Source: JACCZR01 sp963844805
Lineage (GTDB): Bacteria > Actinomycetota > Thermoleophilia > Solirubrobacterales > Thermoleophilaceae
Length of the DNA: 64,000 nt
NCBI GenBank assembly: GCA_963844805.1
Contig: CAWJPU010000007.1
Location: 62,001 to 126,000, forward strand
Direction: 5' to 3'
The notes beneath the pieces were generated by a model. It was not told the DNA's origin. It did not search any database and was given only the letters and a program-made list of their open reading frames with translations. Both the position numbers and the translations under genes were made by a program. Of this stretch, positions 44,907 to 53,415 are shown in pieces; position 1 is the first letter of the stretch; each line of letters starts with the position of its first letter.

Positions 44907-45493
44907 ACATGGCTGATCAACTCAACGGCAAAAAAATTGCGTTCCTGGCCGCCGATGGCGTCGAGCAGGTGGAGCTCGAGCAGCCCTGGGAAGCCGTGCA
45001 GCAGGCGGGCGGCGCCCCTGAGCTGCTCTCCATCGAGGACGGCGAAATCCAGGCCATGGACCACAACATCGACAAGGGCGACACGTTCTCGGTCGACCAC
45101 CGGGTCACCGACGTGTCCGCCGACGACTACGACGGGTTGGTGCTGCCCGGCGGCACCGTCAATCCCGACAACCTGCGGATGGATGAGAACGCCGTCGGCT
45201 TCGTGCAGGAGATCGCCCGCGCGGGCAAGCCCATCGGGGCCATCTGCCACGCGCCGTGGACGCTCGTCGAGGCCGACCTGGTCCGCGGGCGGACGCTGAC
45301 CTCCTATCCCAGCCTCCGCACCGACATCCGCAATGCCGGGGGCAACGTCGTCGACGAGCAGGTGGTGGTGGACCAAGGGCTCGTCACCAGCCGCAACCCG
45401 GACGACCTTCCTGCCTTCTGCGACAAGATCGTCGAGGAGTTCGCCGAGGGCGAGCACAAGGTGCACGACGAGGGCGCAACCGCCGCGGCGTGA
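44903..45493 (+). CDS. DJ-1/PfpI-family protein
   Basis: 196 residues, one frame. KKIAFLAADGVEQVELEQPW starts the flavodoxin-like fold, YDGLVLPGGTVNPDNLRMDE is typical, and the nucleophile Cys is in GKPIGAICHAPWTLVEADLV. Family members act as general-stress proteases, glyoxalases or deglycases; this subgroup resembles GSP18-like general stress proteins. ATG at 44903 overlaps the stop of the fused MFS gene. The N-terminal MNMADQLNG suggests ATG at 44909 as an alternative. A strong terminator lies downstream. Confidence 0.88.
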   Translation: MNMADQLNGKKIAFLAADGVEQVELEQPWEAVQQAGGAPELLSIEDGEIQAMDHNIDKGDTFSVDHRVTDVSADDYDGLVLPGGTVNPDNLRMDENAVGFVQEIARAGKPIGAICHAPWTLVEADLVRGRTLTSYPSLRTDIRNAGGNVVDEQVVVDQGLVTSRNPDDLPAFCDKIVEEFAEGEHKVHDEGATAAA

Positions 45494-45669
45494 ACCTCTC
45501 CGGGGGACAACACTGGCAGCGGTCAGGCGACCCCCTGGGGGATGTTCCTGCGCAGGGGTGCAACGGCGGCAACGGACCTCGGCTTTAACTGCACCTGGGC
45601 GGTGACGGCGCCCCAGCCGGTGCGCCACACCCAAAGGGGCCGTAAAAGGCGCCCTCCCTCCCGGGGAAC

Positions 45670-45693
45670 CCGTCAGCGCGCTGACGGCTTTTC
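45670..45693 (+). terminator. Intrinsic terminator, perfect 18-base palindrome
   Basis: CCGTCAGCG-CGCTGACGG followed by CTTTTCT. It lies in the 282-base gap between the convergent PfpI and azlD genes. No other feature is clear in that gap apart from a weaker stem around AGGGGCC...GGCGCCCT. Confidence 0.75.
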
Positions 45694-45775
45694 TGCTCGG
45701 GTAGGCGGTATCCGCGGCCTCTGGGCAGCGAACCTCGAAGCGCCATGCCCCGGCAGCGTGCCCCGTGACTTAGAC

Positions 45776-46075
45776 CTAGATCGCCCGGAGCACCGCCGTC
45801 ACCGCGGCCGCGCCGAACACTGCGAGCGGCACCGGCGCGCCGAACCACAGCGCCACCCCGGCGACGCTGACGCCGGCGGTGTCGGGGCCGATGGCCCACT
45901 CCTCGCCGTCGGCCAGCGCCGACGTCACCACCAGCGCGGCCAGCAGGGCGGGCGCCATCGAGGCGATCACCTTGGCCGACCACGGCGGCAGCTCGCGGCC
46001 GCCCACGGTGATGGGGCCGAAAGCCTTGATCGCGACCGTGGTCACGGCCACCAGGGCGATGAGCCCCCAGATCAC
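45776..46075 (-). CDS. azlD: AzlD-family small subunit of branched-chain amino acid exporter
   Basis: 99 residues with four hydrophobic helices: WGLIALVAVTTVAIKAFGPI, PPWSAKVIASMAPALLAALV (the family P-x-x-x-x-x-x-x-P-A-L-L-A-A-L-V pattern) and VPLAVFGAAAVTAVLRAI. It pairs with AzlC to export branched-chain amino acids and analogues. GTG at 46075 overlaps the azlC stop (GTGA). Confidence 0.88.
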   Translation of the reverse strand: MIWGLIALVAVTTVAIKAFGPITVGGRELPPWSAKVIASMAPALLAALVVTSALADGEEWAIGPDTAGVSVAGVALWFGAPVPLAVFGAAAVTAVLRAI

Positions 46076-46729
46076 GAGCGCCTCAGCCCCAGGAAGGCGG
46101 CGACGCTCGCCGCCAGGACGGGAACGCCGACGGGCGTGAACGGAATCAGGGCGAAGGCGATCAGCCCGCCGACCAGCGCGGTCAGCCGTCCGCGGCCCTC
46201 CTTGAGCTCGGCGATCAGCAGGGCGAGGAAGAAGGCCGGGAAGATCGCGTCCAGGCCGAGCCTGTTGGGGTCGCCCAGCAGGTCGTCGCCGAACGCACCG
46301 ACGATCGTGCCGGTCTGCCAGGTCACGTACTGGATCGCCGACGACCAGAACAGCATCTGGCGGTCGAACGTCCCGTCGGCGCGGCCGGCCAGCACCCAGG
46401 AGGCGTCGACCACCGGCTGGCCCTGGACGGCGCGCTTCGCCGGCCCCCCGGGCAGGGACGGAGCCAGCGCGATGCCCATCGGCAGGAAGCGGGAGTTGAC
46501 CAGCGCCGCCGCGGCGACGGCCGGAGCCAGGCCTCCCCCGCTCGCGAAGATCGACAGGGCGGCGAACTGAGCCGAGCCGGCGTAGATCGACGGCTGAGGC
46601 CACGATGGCCTGCACCTCCGAGAAGCCGGCGTTGCGCGCCAGCACGCCGAAGGACATCGACAGCAGGAAGCCGGCCAGGGCATAAGGCAGCCCCGCGCGG
46701 ACACCCTCCTTCCACGTGGTCTGCCGCAT
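46072..46729 (-). CDS. azlC: AzlC-family branched-chain amino acid exporter (one frame break)
   Basis: About 218 residues. The N-terminus WKEGVRAGLPYALAGFLLSM followed by SFGVLARNAGFSEVQAIVAS, then (after a break at about 46600) IYAGSAQFAALSIFASGGGL, VNSRFLPMGIALAPSL and LDAIFPAFFLALLIAELKEG are all AzlC hallmarks. It forms the main permease with AzlD. ATG at 46729 is preferred; GTG at 46741 would add four residues. The gene is divergent from YihY with a 20-base gap. Confidence 0.88.
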
Positions 46730-46749
46730 GCGCCGCGACACTACGCGCC

Positions 46750-47691
46750 GTGACGACCGCTACCGCCGTGCCCCACACGCGCGACGAGCTCGAGGGAGAC
46801 GAGGCCTTCGAGACCCTGCGCGAATGCGGCCGGCGGCGTCTGGTGATGGACTCGATCGACCGCTTCCGGGCCGCCGACGGCTTCAGCCACTCGCGCGCGC
46901 TGGCCTTCCAGCTAACGCTGACCCTGCTGCCCGCGCTGATCGCCGTCGTCGGGCTGGCGGCCGCCCTGGGCGTCGAGAGCTTCACGCGCGCGGTGAAGGA
47001 CGCCGTCGACGTGCTCGCGCCCGGCGCGGCGGGCGACCTGCTGACCGAAGCGCTGCAACAGGGCGCGAGCGGCGCCCGCGAGGAGCAGGGCGAGCTGGCC
47101 CTGAGCGCGGGCGGGATCGCGGCGGCCCTGGCGGGCGCGACCGCGATGGCCCAGGTCGAGCGGGGCGCGAACCGGATCTACGGGACCGAGGTCGACCGCC
47201 CCTTCCTGCGCAAGTACACGGTGGCCACCGGGCTGGCGCTGACCGCCGGCGTGCTGGCCCTGCTGTCGATCGTCGTGCTGGTGGCCGGCTCCACCGTGCG
47301 CGACGCGCTCGGCGCCGGCGAGGGCTTCGACTCGGTATGGGCGGTGCTGCGCTGGCCGCTCGGCGCGGTGCTGGTGGTCACCTCCGTGTCGCTGCTGTTC
47401 GAGTGGGCGCCGAAGCGCCCGCAGCCCGAGGCCTCGTGGCTGGCCTTCGGGGCGATCGTCTCGTCGGTGCTGTGGATCGCCTTCATGGGGCTGCTGGCCG
47501 TCTACATCGACGCCACCGCGAACTTCGGGGCCACCTACGGCCCGCTGGCGGGCACGATCGGCGTCCTGCTGTGGAGCTTTCTCAGCTCGGTCGCGCTGTT
47601 CGCCGGGCTGGCGGTGGCGGCCCAGCTGGAGGCCGTGCGCGCCGGGGTGACCGCGACGCGGGTCGACCGCGACGAGAATGTGTCGCCGTGA
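46750..47691 (+). CDS. YihY/BrkB-family membrane protein
   Basis: 313 residues, single frame, about six helices. RFRAADGFSHSRALAFQLTL is the conserved YihY start, with LTLLPALIAVVGLAAALGV, RKYTVATGLALTAGVLALLS and the final TYGPLAGTIGVLLWSFLSSV. Despite older names it is not a ribonuclease; a transport role is suspected. Its stop overlaps the GTG of a 52-residue membrane protein (GTGA), so the three genes 46750-48062 form a unit. Confidence 0.87.
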   Translation: MTTATAVPHTRDELEGDEAFETLRECGRRRLVMDSIDRFRAADGFSHSRALAFQLTLTLLPALIAVVGLAAALGVESFTRAVKDAVDVLAPGAAGDLLTEALQQGASGAREEQGELALSAGGIAAALAGATAMAQVERGANRIYGTEVDRPFLRKYTVATGLALTAGVLALLSIVVLVAGSTVRDALGAGEGFDSVWAVLRWPLGAVLVVTSVSLLFEWAPKRPQPEASWLAFGAIVSSVLWIAFMGLLAVYIDATANFGATYGPLAGTIGVLLWSFLSSVALFAGLAVAAQLEAVRAGVTATRVDRDENVSP

Positions 47692-47846
47692 GCGAGGACA
47701 CGCGGACCCGGCGGGAGAAGCGGCGCGACCGCGCGCAGGGCGCGGCCGAGGAGGCGGCCTGGTGGGGCGGCTGCTGCTGCCTCGACCTGTTCGTGGTCGC
47801 CGCGGCGGGCGCCGGCCTCGGGCTGTGGCTCCGCCGCCACGTCTGA
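47688..47846 (+). CDS. Micro-membrane protein with CCCLD motif
   Basis: 52 residues. A basic N-terminus (TRTRREKRRDRAQ) precedes EEAAWWGGCCCLDLFVVAAA and one helix ending GLGLWLRRHV. Three consecutive cysteines sit at the membrane border, followed by Leu-Asp. The GTG overlaps the YihY stop. No known family is recognised; the next gene has the same layout. Confidence 0.6.
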   Translation: MSEDTRTRREKRRDRAQGAAEEAAWWGGCCCLDLFVVAAAGAGLGLWLRRHV

Positions 47847-47858
47847 GAGGGTTGCGCC

Positions 47859-48062
47859 GTGGGCGTGATCGAGGCCATCTTCGGCGACAGGAAGTCGCGC
47901 CGGAAGCGCCGCCGCAAGAAGGCCGTCAAGTCCGCGGGCGACGCGGTCGGCGACACCGCCGAGGGGTGCACCGACGGCTGCTGCCTGGACTTCGTGGTGC
48001 CGCTCGCCCTCGGCGCCGTGGCCGGCCACCGCGTGGCCCGGCGCTCGGTCAGCCGGCGCTGA
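47859..48062 (+). CDS. Second micro-membrane protein with CCLD motif
   Basis: 67 residues. A very basic stretch (DRKSRRKRRRKKAVKSAG) precedes TAEGCTDGCCLDFVVPLALG and a short helix, ending in RRSVSRR. It shares the Cys-Cys-Leu-Asp-hydrophobic pattern and charge layout with the 52-residue protein upstream, so the two look like diverged paralogs. It starts 12 bases after that gene. The function is unknown; a cysteine pair next to a helix may bind metal or be lipidated. Confidence 0.6.
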   Translation: MGVIEAIFGDRKSRRKRRRKKAVKSAGDAVGDTAEGCTDGCCLDFVVPLALGAVAGHRVARRSVSRR

Positions 48063-48083
48063 CCGGGCCCCGCACCGCCGCGC

Positions 48084-48662
48084 TCAGACCGACTTGCCCA
48101 GAGCCCGCAGCTGGAAGCCCCGCACGATGTCCGTGACGCCGTGCAGCAGCGCCCAGATGCCGGCGAACACCAGCAGCAGGTAGGTCTTCTCGATGAAGAA
48201 CTGCCCGCTGGTCCAGAACGCCAGGATGATCATGAGGACCCCCGAGAACAGGCCCAGCCCCCACAGCGGGTTGGCCCCCCGGCTGACGAAGGCGTCGATG
48301 GTCCAGAAGACGCCGATGATCAGGAAGATGAAGCCGAGGATGTCGGCGAGCGCCGCGAACGTGTTCTCCGGCGACATCAGCGTGATGATCCCGCCGGCCA
48401 GCAGCAGGAGGCCGAACAGCCACCAGATCCACTTGGCCCCGGTGCCGACCAAGGCCCCCAGCGCGAAGTTCTGGAAGGCGGAGAGGATCAGCATGATCCC
48501 GATCAGCACGCCGACCGTCGTGATCGAGGCTTGGTCGAACTGCAGGATCACCAGGGCGATCAGGACCCAGGCGATGCCCGCCGCGAGAAAGGCCCACCAG
48601 AATCGCGCGATGGCCGCGATCATCGTCGCCGCCGGTCCGGCCTGGCCTGCTGACTGCTCCAT
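48084..48662 (-). CDS. HdeD/DUF308 membrane protein
   Basis: 192 residues in six helices: FWWAFLAAGIAWVLIALVIL, TVGVLIGIMLILSAFQNFAL, WIWWLFGLLLLAGGIITLMS, ILGFIFLIIGVFWTIDAFVS and later ones, the repeating pattern of HdeD-type proteins linked to acid stress in enterics. The role here is unknown. AGGAGC before the ATG is a normal ribosome-binding site, so this gene has a leader. Confidence 0.82.
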   Translation of the reverse strand: MEQSAGQAGPAATMIAAIARFWWAFLAAGIAWVLIALVILQFDQASITTVGVLIGIMLILSAFQNFALGALVGTGAKWIWWLFGLLLLAGGIITLMSPENTFAALADILGFIFLIIGVFWTIDAFVSRGANPLWGLGLFSGVLMIILAFWTSGQFFIEKTYLLLVFAGIWALLHGVTDIVRGFQLRALGKSV

Positions 48663-48697
48663 CGGTGCTCCTGTCGGTCGAGTGTCCCGCGCCGCAA

Positions 48698-49168
48698 TTA
48701 CTCCTTCGAGGTGAAAGCTTCCAGCCGCGCGGCGGCTTTCCTGCGTACTCCGTTGCGCACGATCGGCGTCCACCCCAGCAGCAGGCCCACGGGCCCCAGG
48801 GCTTGGCGCGCCCAGCGGTGGAAGTCGAAGTCGTCGCGATGCTCGGCGATCAGCCCGTCGCGGAAGCGGAAGCTCGCGCGCACGTCGTTGACCACCGGCC
48901 GGCCGGTCTGCGTGAAGGTGTAGTGGGCCCGCCAGTGAGCAGAGCCGTGCCCGTCGGACGCGTCGTGCTCGAGCAGCTCGATGCGCAGGTCGCCCGACGC
49001 GCCGGTGAGCATCTTCCACATCTCGCCCGGGCGGCTTCCGCGCAGGTCGGGGAAGACGGGGTCCGAGAAGCGCGCGTCCGGCGCGTACAGGGAGGCCATC
49101 GTCTCGCCGTCGTGCGCGGCGAACGCGGCGTAGAAGCGCTCGATTACATTCAGGTCGGACTCGGCCAT
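48698..49168 (-). CDS. SnoaL-like NTF2-fold protein
   Basis: 156 residues. DLNVIERFYAAFAAHDGETM, ASLYAPDARFSDPVFPDLRG and SAHWRAHYTFTQTGRPVVND are a typical SnoaL-like start with the conserved Asp/His of the NTF2 cavity. Members range from cyclases to small-molecule-binding proteins, so no reaction is assigned. ATG at 49168 is preceded by a GGGGG stretch. It is a single gene between HdeD and the SDR/enoyl-CoA hydratase pair. Confidence 0.8.
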   Translation of the reverse strand: MAESDLNVIERFYAAFAAHDGETMASLYAPDARFSDPVFPDLRGSRPGEMWKMLTGASGDLRIELLEHDASDGHGSAHWRAHYTFTQTGRPVVNDVRASFRFRDGLIAEHRDDFDFHRWARQALGPVGLLLGWTPIVRNGVRRKAAARLEAFTSKE

Positions 49169-49257
49169 CTCAAGGCCCCCACCGGGGGTGCCGACAGGAT
49201 CTCATGACGGCGTCGGCCGCTGCCCCCGGCTCGACCTGCCGCTGGAGGCCGCGCAGC

Positions 49258-50097
49258 TCATCCTGGGCCTTTCCGCTCCTCGGTAGGCGGCGCCCCGCTC
49301 TCGTCCTGGGCGCCGGGCGGCGGCCACGGGCCGAAGTTGTTGTCGCGCGCGCCGTCGATCGTCACCACCGAGCCCGACAGCGCCGCCCCGGCGGGCGAGG
49401 CCAGCAGGGCGACGGTCCAGCCGAACTCCTCCTCGGTGCCCAACCGCTGCAGCGGCACCGTCCGCGCCACCCCGTCGACGATCACCTTCGGGTACTTGGT
49501 GCGCAGGGTCTCGGTCGCGAAGTGGCCCGCGGCGAGCGCGACCACGGTCAGGCCGGACGGCCCCCACTCCGCCGCCAGCTGCCGGGTCAGGCCCTCGACC
49601 GCGGCGCGGGCCGAGGACGAATGCGCCATGCCGGCCAGGCCGTTGTGGGGCGAGAGCGTGACGTTCACGATCGTCCCGCTGCCCTGGGCGAGCATGGCGT
49701 TGTCGGCCACCTGGCGGCACATGGTCCGCGTGCCCTCGACGTTCAACCGGGCGACGGTGCGAAAGCCCTTGGGCGAGATGCTCTCCGCCGGCGCCATGTA
49801 CTGGCCGCCCGCGTTGTTGAGCAGCACGTCTATGCGGCCGTGGCGCTCCACGACGACGTCGACCAGCTCGGCCACCTGGTCCTCCTCGCGGATGTCGCAG
49901 GTCCGAGCGGTGCAGGCCCCCTCCTCGCACATGGCGACGGTCTCCTCGAGCGGCTCGCGGCGCCGTCCGCACACGACGACGTGACTGCCGAGCGCGGTCA
50001 GCTCCAGCGTGGCCGCGCGGCCGAGCCCGGAGCCGCCCCCACTGACCAGGGCCACCTGGCCGGCCAGCAGGTCAGGAGCGAAGATCTTCGAGGCCAA
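49258..50097 (-). CDS. SDR of the 2,4-dienoyl-/trans-2-enoyl-CoA reductase type
   Basis: 279 residues. The nucleotide loop is VALVSGGGSGLGRAATLELT, with DVLLNNAGGQYMAPAE and NVTLSPHNGLAGMAHSSSAR. Where classical SDRs have Tyr-x-x-x-Lys this protein has SSSARAAVEGLTR, as in peroxisomal-type enoyl-CoA and dienoyl-CoA reductases, which use other residues. That, and the adjacent enoyl-CoA hydratase gene, suggests a role in unsaturated acyl-CoA metabolism. The C-terminal NNFGPWPPPG is also seen in that group. Confidence 0.8.
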   Translation of the reverse strand: MASKIFAPDLLAGQVALVSGGGSGLGRAATLELTALGSHVVVCGRRREPLEETVAMCEEGACTARTCDIREEDQVAELVDVVVERHGRIDVLLNNAGGQYMAPAESISPKGFRTVARLNVEGTRTMCRQVADNAMLAQGSGTIVNVTLSPHNGLAGMAHSSSARAAVEGLTRQLAAEWGPSGLTVVALAAGHFATETLRTKYPKVIVDGVARTVPLQRLGTEEEFGWTVALLASPAGAALSGSVVTIDGARDNNFGPWPPPGAQDESGAPPTEERKGPG

Positions 50098-50161
50098 GGC
50101 GGGGCCGACGCTACAGCCCGCGCGAACCGCGCGGTCCGCCGGAAGCGGCGCGGGGGCGGTC

Positions 50162-50915
50162 TCAGCGGCCGAGGGTGTCCGCGGACGCCTCGCGGGTCTC
50201 GTCCCCGAGCCAACCGCCCAGCAGCGGATCGCTGCCGGCGGCGACGATCTCCGCGGTCGCCTCGATCGTCTCCGCGCGCAGCTGGTGCTTCACCCGCCCG
50301 TAGGTCTCCAAGGGGAGGGCGCCGAGCTCGCGCCGCGAGCGCGAGCGCGCGGGGCAGAGGGTCGCCCTCGGCCAGCTCGTCGAGGACCCCCATCCTCAGC
50401 GCCTCGTCGGCCTCCACCAGCCGGGCGCGCAACACGAGATCGCGGGCCACCGCGGGGGACAGCTCGGCGCGCACCACCGCCATCGCCACCGCGGGGTACG
50501 GGATCCCGGCCTTCAGCTCGGTCAGCCCGTAGCGGCCCGGGCCCGTGGTCCCCACCCGGCGGTCGGCGCAGAGCGCGAGGATCAGCCCGCCGGCGATGGC
50601 GTGGCCGGTGACCGCGGCGACGACGGGCCGCGGCAGCGCGTACCAGCCCGCGAACAGGCGGTTGATGCCGGCGACGAGGGCGGGCTGCTCCTCGGGGGAC
50701 AGCGTGGGCACGACCTTGAGGTCCATGCCGGCGGAGAAGAACCCCTCGCGGCCGGTGAGCACGACCGCGCCGGGCGACTCCGCCGCCAGATCCTCCAGCA
50801 CCCGGTGGCCCTCCTCCAGCAGGCCGAGGTCGAGCGCGTTGGCCGGCGGGCGGTCGATCCGCACCACGGTGACGGCGCCGTGACGCTCGAGCGCGAGGTA
50901 CTCGTAGGACGCCAC
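50162..50915 (-). CDS. Enoyl-CoA hydratase/isomerase (one frame break)
   Basis: About 250 residues of crotonase fold: VVRIDRPPANALDLGLLEEG, VVLTGREGFFSAGMDLKVVP (oxyanion-hole strand), VVAAVTGHAIAGGLILALCA and DRRVGTTGPGRYGLTELKAG with a Glu in a catalytic position. A break at about 50345 is corrected by reading GALPLETYGRVKHQLRAETI to ASADTLGR. It lies 64 bases upstream of the reductase-type SDR in the same direction, a likely fatty-acid beta-oxidation pair. Confidence 0.87.
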
Positions 50916-50957
50916 CTAGCACCCAACCTACATCGACCAGCGGGGGCTTCGCTTTCG

Positions 50958-51587
50958 CTAGGACGGCCCGAGGCCGTTGCGGCCGGCCCACAGCGCGGCC
51001 TGGGTGCGGTCGGTCACACCGATCTCCTGGAACACCCTGGTCAGGTGGGCCTTGACCGTCTTCTCCGAGATCTCCAGCCGGCGGGCGATCAGCTTGTTGG
51101 GGAGGCCGGCCGCGACGAGGCTCAGCACCTCGCGCTCGCGGTCGCTCAGGGCGGCGGCGTTGCCACGCGGCTGCTCGCGCGCCGCCACCAGCGCGCTCGC
51201 CGCCTTGGGTGAGAGCGGCGACTCGCCGCGGGCCGCGGCCCTGACCGCACCGCGCAGCTCGTCGGCGCTGGAGTCCTTGAGCACGTAGCCGATCGCGCCC
51301 GCGTCGAGCACCCCCAGCACCTGCGCCTCGTCCGAGAACGACGTGAGCGCGACGATCCGCACCTCCGGGTGCGCCGCCGCGACGCGCCGGGTGCCCTCGG
51401 TCCCGTCCACCCCCGGCATCGAGAGGTCCATGAGCACCACGTCCGGGCTCCCGTCCGCCACCGCTTCGACGGCCTGGGCGCCGTCCGAGGCGGTGGCGGT
51501 GACCTCGATGTCCCCGTCGAAGCCCAACAGCTCGGCCAGGCCGTCGCGGACCAGCTCGTGATCGTCGACCAGCACCACGCGGATCAC
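50958..51587 (-). CDS. NarL/LuxR-type response regulator
   Basis: 209 residues. The receiver starts IRVVLVDDHELVRDGLAELL with phospho-acceptor Asp in DVVLMDLSMPGVDG and Lys in GAIGYVLKDSS. The HTH has ALSDREREVLSLVAAGLPNK, LIARRLEISEKTVKAHLTRV. GTG at 51587 overlaps the stop of its sensor kinase (GTGA). The pair is a typical actinobacterial NarL-type system; the target genes are unknown. Confidence 0.92.
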   Translation of the reverse strand: MIRVVLVDDHELVRDGLAELLGFDGDIEVTATASDGAQAVEAVADGSPDVVLMDLSMPGVDGTEGTRRVAAAHPEVRIVALTSFSDEAQVLGVLDAGAIGYVLKDSSADELRGAVRAAARGESPLSPKAASALVAAREQPRGNAAALSDREREVLSLVAAGLPNKLIARRLEISEKTVKAHLTRVFQEIGVTDRTQAALWAGRNGLGPS

Positions 51588-52883
51588 CGGAGCGGCACCT
51601 CCACGGTCACGCGTGTTCCCCGCCCGGGCGCGGAATCGATGTCGAAGCTGCCGCCGGCGTCGTGCACCTGGTCGCGCAGCAGACGCAGCCCGAAGTGGCC
51701 CTCCCGCGCCGCGGCCAGTGCCCGCTCGTGGTCGAAGCCCACGCCGTCGTCCTCCACCGTCAGGCGCGCGCCGCCGTCTCCCGTGCTCACGCGCACGCGC
51801 ACGTTGTCGGCCGCGGCGTGCTCGGCGGCATTGCGCACCGCCTCCTGTGCGGTGCGGAAGAAGAGCGCGGTCACGTCGTCGGGCAGCGACAGGTCGTCGG
51901 GGACGTCGACCTGCGCGTCGAGGTCGCGCAACGCGCTCGCCAGCCCCGCCTCCTTCAGCCGCGCCGGGTAGATCTCCACCAGCAGGCTGCGCAGTTGGCG
52001 AACCGCCCCGCGCGTGGTCTCGTCTGCTCGCTCCAGCGCCGCGGAGGCGCCGTTGCCTCCGGGCTCCAGGCGCTCCCGCGCGGAGGTGAGCGCATAGGAC
52101 GCGGCCACCAGGTCCTGGACCGTGCCGTCGTGCAGGTCGGCCGCGATGCGGCGTCGCTCCAGGTCGGAGGCGTCCAGCGCGCGCCGCAGCAGCGCCTCCC
52201 GGTCGCGGTGAGCCTGGGCGACGCGCCGGGCGAGGGACCAGGCCAGCGGCAGCTGGATCAGCTGCAGCACGACCAGCGGCCCCGAGCAGCGCGGGGATGA
52301 AGCTCGCCCACAGGTCGCGGCCGGAGGCGGCGACCGAGCTCAAGCGCAGGTAGGTCTCGAACAACGCCCGCCGGCCACCCGCCGTCTCGACCGGGAGGTA
52401 CACCTCGAGCAGGTCACCGGCGCCGCGCTCGTAGCGGTTCTCCGGCTTCGACAGATCGCTTACTTCGGCGTCGACTACCCCATTCGCGAGCGCCTCGCGC
52501 TCTTCGTCGCCGAGGGCGAAGCGCACGCCGCGCAGCCTCGGCTCGTCGGAGTAGACGATCTGCCCGTCGGGGTTCCAGAGCTTGACCCGCACGAAGTCGC
52601 CCCTGCGCACGCGGGTGCGGACGATGCGGTCGAACCGTGCGATCGCCCGCGGGTTCCCCCGCAACAGCGCGTCGGTCAGTCGCGGCTCCACGATCTGCTT
52701 TCCCACCACCTCCGTGAGGCGCTTGGCCTCCTTGACCGCCTCTTGACGGCTGATGCGCGCCAGGGCGAGCGCCGTGACGCCGGCGAGGACCAGGGTGGCG
52801 GCCAGTCCTCCGAGCGCGAACTTCAGCACCGCGGCGCGAACCGACGGAGGCTCGCTCTGTGTGGGCCTGCTCACCCGTTCCAT
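51584..52883 (-). CDS. Membrane sensor histidine kinase, HisKA_3 type (one frame break)
   Basis: About 432 residues. One helix near 20-40 (FALGGLAATLVLAGVTALAL) and another near 205-225 frame an external sensor of 160 residues (VKLWNPDGQIVYSDEPRLRG). The H-box is SDLERRRIAADLHDGTVQDL and the ATPase has FFRTAQEAVRNAAEHAAADN, TVEDDGVGFDHERA and GHFGLRLLRDQVHDAGG. A break at about 52285 lies in the second helix. It is cotranscribed with the response regulator below. The signal is unknown; it lacks PAS or GAF domains. Confidence 0.88.
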
Positions 52884-52952
52884 CCTCCTCTGAGGGTCCT
52901 ACGACCAACGTCCAATTGAAACCCCGACCCCGCTCACGGGATGTTGTCGCCA

Positions 52953-53357
52953 ATGCGCGCGCCTGGAGCAAGCCTGGCGGTCTTGGTGGCCCTCGGAATC
53001 GCCGCAGCCGGCTGCGGCGGTGACGACAACGAGGACACGACGGCGCAGAAGCCGGCGCCGAAGCCGGCGGCGACGGGAGCCACCCTCCAGCTGGCGGCGG
53101 ATCCCAGCGGGAAGATCGCCTTCGACACCAAGACGCTCGAGGGCAAGGCCGGCAAGACGACGATCGACTTCGAGAACGCCTCCCAGACGCCCCACGCCGT
53201 CGAGGTCGAGGGCAACGGCGTCGAGGAGGAGACCAAGACGATCCAGGGCGGCAAGGCCTCCCTGACGCTCGACCTCAAGCCGGGCAAGTACGAGTTCTAC
53301 TGCCCCGTGGACGGCCACCGGCAGCAGGGCATGGAGGGCACCCTGACCGTGAAGTAG
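52953..53357 (+). CDS. Lipoprotein cupredoxin (type 1 copper)
   Basis: 134 residues. MRAPGASLAVLVALGIAAAG followed by Cys gives a lipobox at about residue 21; ATG at 52941 would add four residues. After a Pro/Ala/Lys linker the plastocyanin-like fold has the Cu ligands His in NASQTPHAVEVEG and Cys, His, Met in YEFYCPVDGHRQQGMEGTLT, a complete type 1 set. It is a probable membrane-tethered electron carrier. No oxidase gene is adjacent. It is divergent from the sensor kinase with a 69-base gap. Confidence 0.88.
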   Translation: MRAPGASLAVLVALGIAAAGCGGDDNEDTTAQKPAPKPAATGATLQLAADPSGKIAFDTKTLEGKAGKTTIDFENASQTPHAVEVEGNGVEEETKTIQGGKASLTLDLKPGKYEFYCPVDGHRQQGMEGTLTVK

Positions 53358-53415
53358 CGCTGACGCGCTCGATTGCCTCGGCGCCGCGGTTTACCTAGGC
53401 TCCTGGCTAACCCTG

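Noticed and set aside
45494..45775. Small open frames in the gap between the PfpI and azlD genes
   Set aside because: They have no ribosome-binding site, -10 box or plausible protein sequence; the gap is explained by a terminator.
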